From NCBI RefSeq assembly GCF_009429125.1, contig NZ_CP045529.1:3906001-3970000 (forward strand): a DNA stretch of 64,000 bases. Direction: 5' to 3'. The notes beneath the pieces are model-generated. The model was not told the origin of the DNA. It saw only the letters and a list, made by a program, of their open reading frames with translations, and did not search any database. Shown here piece after piece: positions 8,997-18,068 of this stretch. Positions within the stretch are counted from its first letter, which is position 1. The number at the start of each line of letters is the position of its first letter. Origin of the DNA: Luteimicrobium xylanilyticum. GTDB taxonomy: Bacteria; Actinomycetota; Actinomycetes; Actinomycetales; Cellulomonadaceae. A program made the position numbers and the translations under genes.

Positions 8997-10714
8997 GACT
9001 CGGCTCCGGCGTACGCCGCGCGCACAGCATCGACGAGCGCGTGGGAGTCGAGCCCCCTCCAGGACGCGAGAGTCTCGTCACCCGGGAACGGCAGCGACGA
9101 GAGTTCGTAGGCGCTGACGGCGACCGAGCCCGCAGTTGATCGCAAGACCCGGTCGAGCTCCGTGGTCGCGAGGACCACCGAGAGCGTCCGACGGTCGAGG
9201 ACGGGCTCGGGTACCGCCGGGCGCAGGACGTTGACATGGTTCTCCACGACGACGGACCCGCCCCATTCGGCGAGCACGTCGTCGTCCAGCTCGGCGACGA
9301 CGAGACGCCGCGCCTGCTCCGGTGCTGTCGTGCGCTGGGCGAGGATCGCCGGGCCGTCGAGGACCATCGTGCGGGCGTCACGCTCGCCGCGGAGCGTCAG
9401 GTACCGGACGCTCCGGCGCGACCCGTGTGCGACGACCGTTCCCGTGACGATGTCCGCACCCCAGACGATCGGGAGGCGCCCGACTGCGCGCTCCGACGCG
9501 AGGTCGTCCTTGCGCCGGTTCCACACGAGGGGACCCGTCGAGACCTTCCACCCGAGCGTGCCAAGGGTGTGCGGCATCTTCTGGGCTGCCTCAGCGGTCG
9601 CGGAGTCCTCGCGTCGACGAGCCAGAAGCCAGGGGCCGCTCGTCCGCGGAGTGGGTACCCGCGCGATCACGTCCTGGCCACGGTGCAGGGACCGCACGTC
9701 AGTGCGGTCGGTGTGAGCCTTCGAGAAGGTGGCGATGCACGTCTCTTGGAGCACACCGCTGAAGACCCCGCTCCGATCAGCGAGCCAGCTGACCGACCGT
9801 AGCGACGTGGCGGACGCAAGCGCCGCACGGAGCGGCTGGAAGTAGGCGCCTGCCGTGAAGGACGTGGGCACGAGCGCCGCCAGGACCCCGTCGTCGTCGA
9901 GCGTGGCCAGCGCGTGACCCATGAAGAGTGCGTAGAGGTTGGCGTGCCCCCGCACCAGGTGTCCGAAACGCTCGCGGTCCGTCGGATCGAGGCGTACGCG
10001 GCCGTACGGCGGATTCATCACGACGGCACGCGCGGGAGCCGCCGCAGCGAGACCGTCGCCGAGGTGCACGAGGCCTGGCAAGGGGCGTCGTCGGGAGTCC
10101 GGCAACGCCGCAAGATGCGGCAGGAGCTCAGCGCCGAGAACAACGGAACCCAGCCAGGCGGCAGCCGGGTCCGTCTCGAGTCCCTCGATCCGCTGGCGAA
10201 GCCCCGCCAGGACGACGGCCGGATCGACGTCAGCCGTCGCGACGAGGTGCTCGCGCAGCGGTGGAAGCAGGAGTCCGCCGGCGCCCGCGGCCGGGTCACG
10301 AACGAGACCCGGCAACGGCGTCGGCGCCTCGGCCCAACCCCACGCGGCGCGAGCGCTCGCCCAGAGACGTTCGGCGATCGGTGCGGGTGTGTAGTGCCTG
10401 CCGTGCCGCGCGCGTACCCCGGAGCTGAGGGCGTCGACATACGCGTGGCCGAGTGCGTGGCCCGAGAGCTCAGGGTCGAGCCGGACCGGACTCGACTCCA
10501 CGATCTCAGGAGGCGGAGGGCCGTCGATCGCCTCGAAGACGTCGAGCCAACGGCCGGTCAGTCCGGCTGCCCGCGCCCTGTCGCGCCACCAGGCCGGGAC
10601 CCCGGCGAGGACCGAAGCAGCTGCCCCGTCCGTTGTGCTCGCGGGATCACCGGTCGAGGTCTCGGTGCGGCTGCCTCGGGACCCGAGCTCCCGTGCGAAG
10701 GTGACGACCGCCAT
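8993..10714 (-). CDS. N6-adenine DNA methyltransferase of the BsuBI/PstI-type RM system
   Basis: This is a 573-residue class I methyltransferase. DPAAGAGGLLLPPL is the S-adenosylmethionine-binding motif I, and VVMNPPYGRVRLD is the catalytic NPPY motif of N6-adenine enzymes. A long C-terminal target-recognition region follows. It protects the host from the endonuclease encoded just downstream with a 4-base overlap. The frame runs to 10759, but ATG 10714 was chosen: TAGGGT lies 7 bases upstream, matching the leaderless pattern of this window. Confidence 0.88.
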   Translation of the reverse strand: MAVVTFARELGSRGSRTETSTGDPASTTDGAAASVLAGVPAWWRDRARAAGLTGRWLDVFEAIDGPPPPEIVESSPVRLDPELSGHALGHAYVDALSSGVRARHGRHYTPAPIAERLWASARAAWGWAEAPTPLPGLVRDPAAGAGGLLLPPLREHLVATADVDPAVVLAGLRQRIEGLETDPAAAWLGSVVLGAELLPHLAALPDSRRRPLPGLVHLGDGLAAAAPARAVVMNPPYGRVRLDPTDRERFGHLVRGHANLYALFMGHALATLDDDGVLAALVPTSFTAGAYFQPLRAALASATSLRSVSWLADRSGVFSGVLQETCIATFSKAHTDRTDVRSLHRGQDVIARVPTPRTSGPWLLARRREDSATAEAAQKMPHTLGTLGWKVSTGPLVWNRRKDDLASERAVGRLPIVWGADIVTGTVVAHGSRRSVRYLTLRGERDARTMVLDGPAILAQRTTAPEQARRLVVAELDDDVLAEWGGSVVVENHVNVLRPAVPEPVLDRRTLSVVLATTELDRVLRSTAGSVAVSAYELSSLPFPGDETLASWRGLDSHALVDAVRAAYAGAES

Positions 10715-10771
10715 GGCGAGAACCCTAGCCGCCAGGCACCCACACGCCGGGCGGTCCACGCCGACTCACGG

Positions 10772-13333
10772 TCAGCGCGCCAGGAGGAGCTCACCGAGGG
10801 CGCTCTCCAGCGGGCGCTCCAGGCCGAGCGCCTGGAGCCGGGAGATGCGGGCGGTCACGGGCTCGTCGGCAGTCGCGACGGCGAGCAGCCGCTCCTTGAG
10901 GTCGTAGCCGATCTGCGCCCGGTCGAGCAGGTCGAACACGCGCCCCGCGAGGTCGCCCGCGTCGAGCGCCGTCCCGGCCCCCAGCCGGACGACGACCTCC
11001 ACGTCCGCAGGCACGTCCGCCACGGTCACGGCGAGGGCCGTCCCGCGGGGGTCGGCGGCGAGGGACACGCGCCGGACGTCGGCCTCGGCCGGCGCCCCGT
11101 CGACGGTCACCGTGACGACCGCACGCTCGTCGGGCCCGAGCCCCCGCAGCGACGGGAACGTCAGGGTCCAGGTCCGGCGCGCGGGCACCGCGGCGGTCCC
11201 GTCGGATCCCCCGCGTACCGGCCCGACGACGGCCCTCCCCTCGGCCTGCACCCAGCGCACCGGCGTGCGCGCGACGTTGGGGGCGTCGGGGCCCGCGACG
11301 GGGCCGCCGTCGTCCTCGATGAGGTCGAACGCACCGTCGGCCCCGACGACGACCAGCACCTCGAGCGCCTCGGGAGGCGCCGTGTCGTTGCCGGGGACGG
11401 CTGCGGCGTCGAGCGGGACGACGGCCCCCGCGGGCGCGAGCACCGGCACGGACGCGAGCGGCCGGTGCAGGACGATCTCGCGGCCGCCGGAGCCGGCGTC
11501 GTGCGCGGCGTATACGTTCCCGCCGAGCACGTCGACCCACGTGCCTGCGGGCAGCCAGGTCCGGACCTCCCCGAGCCGGGTGGCGCCGTCGGCGGGCGAG
11601 GTGATCGGCGCGACGAGGAGCTCGGACCCGAAGAGGAACGTGTTGCGCGCGTCGTACGTCCCGGCCGGACGCGGCCACCGGTGGTACAGCGGCCGCACGA
11701 GCGGCGTCGCCTCGAAGGCGGCGCGGTGGTTCATCGCGTGCAGGTACGGCACGAGCCGGTGGCGCAGGCGCAGGAACGCGGTCATGACCTCGCGTGCCTC
11801 CGCGCCGAACGACCACGGCTCCTTGGTGATGAACGCGTTGGCGCCCGAGTGGAGCCGCATGATCGGCGACAGGACGCCGAGCTGGAACCAGCGGGTCGCG
11901 AGCTCGTCGTCCTTGGCGCCGTGGAAGTGCCCGCCGATGTCGTGCGACCACCAGCCGTACCCGATGTTCGCCGCCGATGCCGTGAAGTACGGCTGGAAGT
12001 CGAGGCTCGCCCACGAGATCACGGCGTCGCCCGAGAAGCCGACCGGGTAGCGGTGCGACCCGGGCCCGGCGTACCGGGAGAAGGTGAGCGGCCGGTCGTC
12101 ACGCACGGCCCGGCCGTCCGCGGTCCGGGCCGCCTCGCGCGGACGCGCGTTGTCGAGGAAGTGGAAGTGGTTGAGCGTCCACAGGGGGTCGATGCCTGCG
12201 ACGCGCGAGTGCGGGCCGGACTGCCAGTCGAGCCACCAGAAGTCGACGCCGTCGCGCTCGAGCCGGCGGTGCAGGACCGCGAAGTACGCCTCGAGGAACG
12301 CGCGGTCCGTGACGTCGAACGCGATGGGGTCGCGCTGCGAGGTGTCCCGGCTGAGCGCCGCGGCCATCGCCGCGTACGCCTCCTCGTGCGCGCGGACGCC
12401 GTCGGCGGGGTGCACGTTGAGCGTCACCCGGAGTCCGCGCTCGTGCAGCCAGGCGAGGAACTTCGCGGGGTCGGGGAAGAGCGACCGGTTCCACGTGTAG
12501 CCCGTCCACCCGCTGCCGAGCTCCGGGTCGACGTCCACCACGTGCCAGTCCATGTCCACGACGCTCACCGAGAACGGCAGGCCCTCGGCCGCGAACCGCT
12601 CGATCAGCGCCTCGTACGACGCCGCGGTGTACGGGTGGTAGCGGCTCCACCAGTTCCCGAGCGCGAACCGCGGCAGCAGCGGCTGGGGGCCGGAGACCGC
12701 GTAGAACGCGCGGAGCGCCTCGGCGTGGTCGGTCCCGTACGCGAACACGTACAGGTCCTCCCGCCTGCCCGACGACGCAGCCCCCGCTCCCGCCCGGTCA
12801 CCACCGCGCGGCGCGACCCAGCCGTCGTCGGTGAACAGCATCGAGGCGGAGTCGTCGAGCACGGCGAACCCGGTGCGCGAGACGACGCCGGGCTCGAGCG
12901 GGATCGCGCCGTCGGCCTCGTCGAGGGTGCGGGCCGTGCCGCGGAGCCCGGGCATCCCTGCGACCGTGCCGTCGGCGTCGCCGAGCTCCTCGCCGTAGCG
13001 CCAGACCGAGTGGTAGACCGTGACCCCGCCCCGGACGGCGACCGACAGGCCGCTCGTCGAGAACGGCCGCCGGTCGTAGACGAGCCGGAACCGGTCGGTG
13101 ACGACCTCGAGGTTCGGGCCGTCGTCGAGCACACGGAACGCCGGGACGGGGAGGCGGCGCCGGACCGCGAACGTCGAGGCACGGTCCTCGAAGACACCGT
13201 CCTCGGCGTACTCGAGCCGCACCAGCCCGTCCGTGAGGACCGTGATGCGGTACCGGTCGCCCTGCACGACAGCATGCGGGTCGGCGACGGGATCCGTCGC
13301 CAGGGCGGGGAGGCTGCGGGCGTCGTCGGGCAT
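10772..13333 (-). CDS. Glycoside hydrolase family 31 (alpha-glucosidase/alpha-xylosidase type)
   Basis: This is an 853-residue GH31 enzyme. The N-terminal beta domain is followed by a barrel with FALGNWWSRYHPY, VVDMDWH, the catalytic nucleophile motif DFWWLDWQSG and GWWSHDIGGH. The acid/base region is around the GFSGDAVISW strand. The C-terminal beta domains carry LLVAPIT. The WWLDWQ form is seen in GH31 subgroups that are not simple maltases, so the substrate is open. ATG 13333 has GAGGAGA 8 bases upstream. No signal peptide is seen, so it probably acts inside the cell on imported oligosaccharide. It lies downstream of the GH43/ABC operon. Confidence 0.9.
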   Translation of the reverse strand: MPDDARSLPALATDPVADPHAVVQGDRYRITVLTDGLVRLEYAEDGVFEDRASTFAVRRRLPVPAFRVLDDGPNLEVVTDRFRLVYDRRPFSTSGLSVAVRGGVTVYHSVWRYGEELGDADGTVAGMPGLRGTARTLDEADGAIPLEPGVVSRTGFAVLDDSASMLFTDDGWVAPRGGDRAGAGAASSGRREDLYVFAYGTDHAEALRAFYAVSGPQPLLPRFALGNWWSRYHPYTAASYEALIERFAAEGLPFSVSVVDMDWHVVDVDPELGSGWTGYTWNRSLFPDPAKFLAWLHERGLRVTLNVHPADGVRAHEEAYAAMAAALSRDTSQRDPIAFDVTDRAFLEAYFAVLHRRLERDGVDFWWLDWQSGPHSRVAGIDPLWTLNHFHFLDNARPREAARTADGRAVRDDRPLTFSRYAGPGSHRYPVGFSGDAVISWASLDFQPYFTASAANIGYGWWSHDIGGHFHGAKDDELATRWFQLGVLSPIMRLHSGANAFITKEPWSFGAEAREVMTAFLRLRHRLVPYLHAMNHRAAFEATPLVRPLYHRWPRPAGTYDARNTFLFGSELLVAPITSPADGATRLGEVRTWLPAGTWVDVLGGNVYAAHDAGSGGREIVLHRPLASVPVLAPAGAVVPLDAAAVPGNDTAPPEALEVLVVVGADGAFDLIEDDGGPVAGPDAPNVARTPVRWVQAEGRAVVGPVRGGSDGTAAVPARRTWTLTFPSLRGLGPDERAVVTVTVDGAPAEADVRRVSLAADPRGTALAVTVADVPADVEVVVRLGAGTALDAGDLAGRVFDLLDRAQIGYDLKERLLAVATADEPVTARISRLQALGLERPLESALGELLLAR

Positions 13334-13401
13334 GGATCCAGTCTCCTCGTTGACGGTCCGGGAAGGCCCGCCGAACAAGGATGCACCCGCCTCAGCCGGC
13401 G

Positions 13402-13458
13402 CCGACCATGGTGATGGCACTCTTCCGACGTCGAGGACGTGCACATCACCATGGTCGG
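13402..13458. terminator. 15-bp perfect inverted repeat between the GH31 and GH43 genes
   Basis: The left arm 13402-13416 is perfectly complementary to 13444-13458, with each arm holding an ACCATGGT core. GCAC/GTGC (13417-13420 and 13439-13442) can extend the stem after a one-base bulge. It sits between two minus-strand genes, 26 bases past the GH43 stop and 69 bases before the GH31 start. It could be a terminator, an RNA processing site or an operator. There is no T tract. Confidence 0.6.
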
Positions 13459-13483
13459 TGGGCGTGACGTCCGACGGCCGCAG

Positions 13484-14950
13484 TCAGGCGTCCACGGAGC
13501 CGTAGCGGCGGCCCACGAAGGTCGCCCCCACGCCCTGCGTTCCCTCCACGTACGGGCCCCAGACGGTCCCCACGAAGCCGCCCGCCTCCTCGGAGGACAG
13601 CACGTCCACGGCCGCCGGCGCCGACCAGTCCGCCCCGGTACGGAACCGCAGCCCCTCCGGCGTGAAGTCCGCCTCGATCGTGAGCGACGCACCGTCCTCG
13701 ACGGCCCACGCGTCCACCTCGGTGTCGTCCCCGGCGCGCCGCACGAGCACGCGGGCGCGGCCTTCCCCGACCTCGAGGCGCACGCTGAACGCCCCGCTCT
13801 GGCGGAACAGCAGGCCGACGCGGGCGCGCGGGTCGACGTCGTCGAAGGACACGGCGACGCCGGCGCGCAGGTGCACCAGACGGTACAGCACCGCGGCGGG
13901 CGACCCGGCCCCGGTCACGTCCTCGCCGGTCGACCGCAGCACGAGGCCGTCGTCGCTCTCTTTCACGAAGCCCGCACCGCCCCGGATCGTCAGCACGTCG
14001 GTGCCGAGCCGCGGCGGGTGCTCGTCGAGGTGCACGGGGCGCTCCCGGACGTCGTCGAGGTGGCCGACGCCCGCGGCGAGCACGGGCCAGTCGTCCTCCC
14101 ACTCGACGTCGGTCACGAACGTCTCGCGCCCGAGCACGTGACGGTCGTCGACCGTCCGGACCGCGAGGACGACCGCGGACCAGCTCCCGTCCGCGCCCTC
14201 GACGAAGTCCGGGTGCCCGACGTTCTGCACGGGGAACTCCCGACCCAGGTGGCGGTGCGTCAGCACCGGGTTCCGGGGGCAGTTCTCGTACGGGCCCGTG
14301 ATCGAGCGCGAGCGGCCGATCACGACGGCGTGGTCGCGGAACGTCCCGCCCTCCGCCGTCAGCACGTAGAACCAGCCGTTCCGCTCGAAGAGACGCGGCC
14401 CCTCGCACCACGTCCCGTCACGGTTCGCCGCCGTCCAGATCACGGTCTCCTCGCCGAGGAGCTCGCCGGTCGCGGGGTCGATCTCACGCACCCAGACCTC
14501 GCACTCCCCAAAGTACCGGGAGTCCTCGACGGCCCGCGTGGCGCACCAGTAGACCCGTCCGTCGTGGAAGAACAGCGAGGGGTCGAACCCGCGCGAGCCC
14601 TTGACCCACACCGGCTCCGACCAGGGACCCGCGGGGTCGGTGGCCGTGACGATGAAGCTGGCGTCGATCCCCTTGCCGACGCGGGTGCACACGACGTAGA
14701 AGAGGCCGTCGTGGAAGCGGATCGTCGGCGCGTACAGCCCGTCGGAGTCCGCCATCCGGTCGAACTCGAACCGGTCGTCCTGGTCGGCCGCGAAGCCGAC
14801 CAGCTTCCAGTCCTGGAGGTCCCGGCTCGCGTGGACCGGCAGTCCGGGTGCGTACTCGAACGTCGAGTTCGCGAGGTAGTAGGTGTCGCCGACGCGGCAG
14901 ATCGACGGGTCGGGGAAGAATCCCGGGAGAACCGGGTTGGCTGCGGGCAC
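13484..14950 (-). CDS. Glycoside hydrolase family 43 (beta-xylosidase/alpha-L-arabinofuranosidase type)
   Basis: This is a 488-residue protein. The N-terminal five-bladed beta-propeller starts with NPVLPGFFPDPSICRVGD, where the PDPS aspartate is the family general base. YAPTIRFHDG and GFDPSLFFHDG follow. The last ~180 residues are a beta-sandwich like the beta-xylosidase C-terminal domain. GTG 14950 was chosen because AGAGGA lies 6 bases upstream and the propeller begins almost at once. Alternatives are ATG 14965 and GTG 14980, the last overlapping the upstream stop. No signal peptide is seen, so imported oligosaccharides are the likely substrate. Confidence 0.88.
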   Translation of the reverse strand: MPAANPVLPGFFPDPSICRVGDTYYLANSTFEYAPGLPVHASRDLQDWKLVGFAADQDDRFEFDRMADSDGLYAPTIRFHDGLFYVVCTRVGKGIDASFIVTATDPAGPWSEPVWVKGSRGFDPSLFFHDGRVYWCATRAVEDSRYFGECEVWVREIDPATGELLGEETVIWTAANRDGTWCEGPRLFERNGWFYVLTAEGGTFRDHAVVIGRSRSITGPYENCPRNPVLTHRHLGREFPVQNVGHPDFVEGADGSWSAVVLAVRTVDDRHVLGRETFVTDVEWEDDWPVLAAGVGHLDDVRERPVHLDEHPPRLGTDVLTIRGGAGFVKESDDGLVLRSTGEDVTGAGSPAAVLYRLVHLRAGVAVSFDDVDPRARVGLLFRQSGAFSVRLEVGEGRARVLVRRAGDDTEVDAWAVEDGASLTIEADFTPEGLRFRTGADWSAPAAVDVLSSEEAGGFVGTVWGPYVEGTQGVGATFVGRRYGSVDA

Positions 14951-14976
14951 CGCTCGTCCTCTCATCGGTACGTCTG

Positions 14977-16083
14977 TCACCAGGTCTCGGGCCGCGCGTC
15001 GAACGGCACGGCTGCGGGGCGGTCCACGGTGGAGGTGAGCTCGACGACGGCGTGGTCACGCCCCGCGCCGCCGATCGCCTCCATGATCTCGAGCACGTGG
15101 AAGGCGAGGTCGCCCGAGGCCCGGTGCGGCCGGTTCGTCTCGATGGCGCGGGCCATGTCGGCGAGCCCGGCGCCGCGGGAGGCGTCGGCGTAGCCCGCGG
15201 CGACCGGCAGGTCACGCCACGTCCGGTCCTGACGGTCCGCCGCCGTCAGCACCGCGACGGTGCCCGAGAACCCGTTCGGGTCCGGGACGCTCAGCGTCCC
15301 CTGTGTCCCGTACACCTCGAAGAGTGGGGTCTTCGTGCCCCAGACCTCGAAGGACATCGTGACCGTCGAGACGACGCCGCCGGCGTGCTCGAGGATCGCG
15401 ACCACGTGGGTGTCGACGTCGACCGGCACCGGGGTGCCTGCGGCCGGCCCCGACGCGACCGTCCTGGCGCGCTGCGTGCGCGTCGTGCTGCCCGTGACCC
15501 GCACGACCGGCCCGAAGAACGTCACGAGGCTCGTCAGGTAGTACGGGCCCATGTCGAGCAGCGGACCGCCGCCCGGCTGGTAGTAGAAGGCCGGCGCCGG
15601 GTGCCACAGCTCGTGCCCCGGGGCGCTCCAGGCGACCGCCGCGCCGAACGCGTCACCGACGAGCCCGTCCTCGATCGCGGCACGCGCCGTCTGGATCCCC
15701 GTCCCGAGGACTGTGTCCGGCGCGCTGCCCACGCGCAGCCCCGCGGCCGCCGCCTGCTCGAGCACCGGACAGGCCTCGTCCGTCGAGGTCGCGAGCGGCT
15801 TCTCGCCGTACACGTGCTTGCCCGCCGCGAGCGCCCGGCTGGCGATCTCGGCGTGCGCGGCCGGGATCGTGAGGTTCAGGACGACGTCGACGTCGTCCGC
15901 GGCGAGCAGGTCGTCCACCGACGTGCCCCGCACGCCCTGGGCCTCGCCGACCGAGCGGGCGCGGTCCAGGTCCAGGTCCGCGACCGCCGTCAGCCGCAGG
16001 TTCGGCAAGGACGGCAGGTAGCCGAAGTACTGCTGGCTGATGACTCCGACCCCGACGACACCGACGTTCAGCGGGCTGCCCAC
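14977..16083 (-). CDS. Gfo/Idh/MocA family oxidoreductase
   Basis: This is a 368-residue NAD(P)-dependent sugar dehydrogenase. The N-terminal Rossmann motif is VGVVGVGVISQQYFGYLP and the family signature is GEKPLATS. The C-terminal domain has GGGPLLDMGPYYLTSL. GTG 16083 has GAGAGGGGA 6 bases upstream and overlaps the end of the ThuA gene by 16 bases. Family members oxidise or epimerise sugars and polyols. Genes next to ThuA often act on keto-disaccharides, but the substrate here is unknown. Confidence 0.88.
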   Translation of the reverse strand: MGSPLNVGVVGVGVISQQYFGYLPSLPNLRLTAVADLDLDRARSVGEAQGVRGTSVDDLLAADDVDVVLNLTIPAAHAEIASRALAAGKHVYGEKPLATSTDEACPVLEQAAAAGLRVGSAPDTVLGTGIQTARAAIEDGLVGDAFGAAVAWSAPGHELWHPAPAFYYQPGGGPLLDMGPYYLTSLVTFFGPVVRVTGSTTRTQRARTVASGPAAGTPVPVDVDTHVVAILEHAGGVVSTVTMSFEVWGTKTPLFEVYGTQGTLSVPDPNGFSGTVAVLTAADRQDRTWRDLPVAAGYADASRGAGLADMARAIETNRPHRASGDLAFHVLEIMEAIGGAGRDHAVVELTSTVDRPAAVPFDARPETW

Positions 16084-16760
16084 AGCATTCCCCTCTCGAT
16101 GATGGTCCGTACGGGCTGCGACTCGACGATCTCGAGCCGGTGGCCCGGCGCGGACACGAAGATCCGCCCCTTGCCCCACTGGCGGGTCCAGATCGCCGGC
16201 GCCGTGACGGGCCGGTTCCAGGCGTCGAAGTCGCGCGCCTCCTGGGTCGTCGTCGCGAGGACGTCGTTGTACTCGTCGCTGAGCACCCAGTACTGCTCGG
16301 TGACCAGGCCGAAGTCCTCGATGCCGCGCGTGATCGGGTGCTCGTGGCCGAGCTCCGTCATGTGCACCGTGTACGGGATGTAGTTGTCGGACTGGTCGCC
16401 CGTGCGCTCGTCCGGGTGCTTGCCGGCGTGGTGCGCGAACTGCCCGCCGATCATGTGCAGGTAGTCGGCGTTGTCCCGGTAGGAGTCGGCGATCCCGCCG
16501 TGCCAGCCGGCCATGCCGGTTCCGGCGAGCACCGCGCGCTGCAGCCCGGCGAACTCCTCGCCGGCGATCGTCGACATGGTGTTCACCTGGACGACGAGGT
16601 CGGTCGCGTCCATCACGGCCGGGTCGGCGTAGACGGCGGTGCCGTCCTCGACACGGACCGTGAAGTCGTTGTCGCGCAGGAAGGGGATGAAGAGGTCGGT
16701 GGTCTCGACGGGCATGTGCCCGTCCCAACCGCCGCGCACGATGAGAGCTTGGCGTGACAT
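16068..16760 (-). CDS. ThuA-like protein (trehalose utilisation family)
   Basis: This is a 230-residue protein of the ThuA/class I glutamine amidotransferase-like fold, beginning with QALIVRGGWDGH. WHGGIADSYRDNADYLHMIGG and GRIFVSAPGH are family blocks. ThuA proteins occur with Gfo/Idh/MocA dehydrogenases and ABC sugar importers and act in disaccharide catabolism, probably on 3-keto-sugars. ATG 16760 has GGAAG about 9 bases upstream. It lies between two Gfo/Idh/MocA genes on the same strand. Confidence 0.85.
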   Translation of the reverse strand: MSRQALIVRGGWDGHMPVETTDLFIPFLRDNDFTVRVEDGTAVYADPAVMDATDLVVQVNTMSTIAGEEFAGLQRAVLAGTGMAGWHGGIADSYRDNADYLHMIGGQFAHHAGKHPDERTGDQSDNYIPYTVHMTELGHEHPITRGIEDFGLVTEQYWVLSDEYNDVLATTTQEARDFDAWNRPVTAPAIWTRQWGKGRIFVSAPGHRLEIVESQPVRTIIERGMLWAAR

Positions 16761-16774
16761 GGGGTTTCTTCCGT

Positions 16775-18010
16775 TCAGGGGATCGGGGTCCAGGCGCTGC
16801 CGTCCGCGGCGCTGCGCTCGACGGCGTCGAGCACGCGCTGCACGTGCAGGCCCTCGGTGAAGGACGGCTCGGGGTCGACGCCGCTCGTGACGGCGTCCAC
16901 GAAGTCCTTCACCTCGTGGCTGAAGAGGTGCTCGTAGCCGATGGTGTGGCCGGTGGGCCACCAGTTCGCCATGTAGGGGTGCTCGGGCTCGGTCACGAGG
17001 ATCCGACCGAACCCTTGCTCGCCCGCGGGGGCCGCGGCGTCGTAGAACGCGAGCTCGTTCATCGACTCGAGGTTGAACGCGATCGCGCCGCGCGACCCGC
17101 TGAGCTCGATCGTCAGGCCGTTCTTGCGGCCGGTGGCGTACCGGGTCGCCTCGAACGACCCGACTGCGCCGTCCGCCGCGCCGCCGGCGAGCCGTCCGAG
17201 GAACCAGGCGGCGTCGTCGACCGTGACCTGGCCCCGTTCGGACGACGCCGTCCCGGACAGACCGACGCCGTCGGCCAGGAGGGGGCGCTCGCGGACGAAG
17301 GTCTCGAGCGTCCCGGACACGGAGGTGAGCGAGGCACCGGTGATGTGCTCGACGAGGTCGATCGCGTGCGCGCCGATGTCGCCGAGAGAGCCGGAGCCTG
17401 CGAGCGAACGGTCGAGACGCCACGTCATCGGGCCGTTCTCGTCGGCGAGCCAGTCCTGCAGGTAGAGCGCGCGGGCCTGCCGGACCTGCCCGATCCGGCC
17501 GGCGCGCACGAGCGAGCGTGCGAGACCGATCGCGGGCACCCGGCGGTAGCTGAAGCCGACCATGGACCGAACGCCCCGCTTCGCGGCGGCGACCGCGGCC
17601 TCGGTCATCTCCGCCGCCTCCTCGACGCTGTTGGCGAGCGGCTTCTCGCACAGCACGTGCTTGCCGGCCTCGAGCGCCGCGATGGCGATCTCGGCGTGGG
17701 ACGAGCCCGGCGAGCAGATGTCGACGACGTCGATCGCGGGGTCGGCGAGCACCGCCTGCCAGTCCGTCTCGGCACGCTTCCAGCCGAACCGCTCGCGCGC
17801 CGCCTCGGTGCGGGGCCCGTCGCGGCCGACGATCACGGACATCTCCGGCTCCACGGCGAGCGGGAAGAAGCGGGGCGCGGTCCGCCACGCCTGGGAGTGT
17901 GCAGCACCCATAAAGCCGTGGCCGATCAGGGCGACGCTGAGCCGCTCCTTCGGCGGCGGCTGGGTCCTACCGCCCGGCTCCGGGACGGGGTGGGGTTCGA
18001 CCGATGACAC
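16775..18010 (-). CDS. Gfo/Idh/MocA family oxidoreductase
   Basis: This is a 411-residue dehydrogenase with the nucleotide-binding VALIGHGFMGAAHSQAW, the signature CEKPLANS and the catalytic-region block DIGAHAIDLVEHITG. The C-terminal dimerisation domain includes GYEHLFSHEVKDF. It begins with a GTG with GGAG about 9 bases upstream and lies 58 bases after the second permease gene. With the other dehydrogenase and ThuA it probably converts the sugar brought in by the ABC importer. Exact chemistry is not evident. Confidence 0.88.
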   Translation of the reverse strand: MSSVEPHPVPEPGGRTQPPPKERLSVALIGHGFMGAAHSQAWRTAPRFFPLAVEPEMSVIVGRDGPRTEAARERFGWKRAETDWQAVLADPAIDVVDICSPGSSHAEIAIAALEAGKHVLCEKPLANSVEEAAEMTEAAVAAAKRGVRSMVGFSYRRVPAIGLARSLVRAGRIGQVRQARALYLQDWLADENGPMTWRLDRSLAGSGSLGDIGAHAIDLVEHITGASLTSVSGTLETFVRERPLLADGVGLSGTASSERGQVTVDDAAWFLGRLAGGAADGAVGSFEATRYATGRKNGLTIELSGSRGAIAFNLESMNELAFYDAAAPAGEQGFGRILVTEPEHPYMANWWPTGHTIGYEHLFSHEVKDFVDAVTSGVDPEPSFTEGLHVQRVLDAVERSAADGSAWTPIP

Positions 18011-18068
18011 GAGAGGAAGCTCCGATGCAGGGAGGAATGGATCGGCTGGACGGCGGGGTCGTGCGGGA

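Noticed and set aside
7905-10714. Phage or plasmid insertion around the RM genes
   Set aside because: No integrase, transposase, flanking direct repeats or tRNA were seen; only composition hints at transfer.
9914-13414. Plus-strand open frame of 1166 codons
   Set aside because: Antisense to the methyltransferase and GH31 genes; no recognisable domain.
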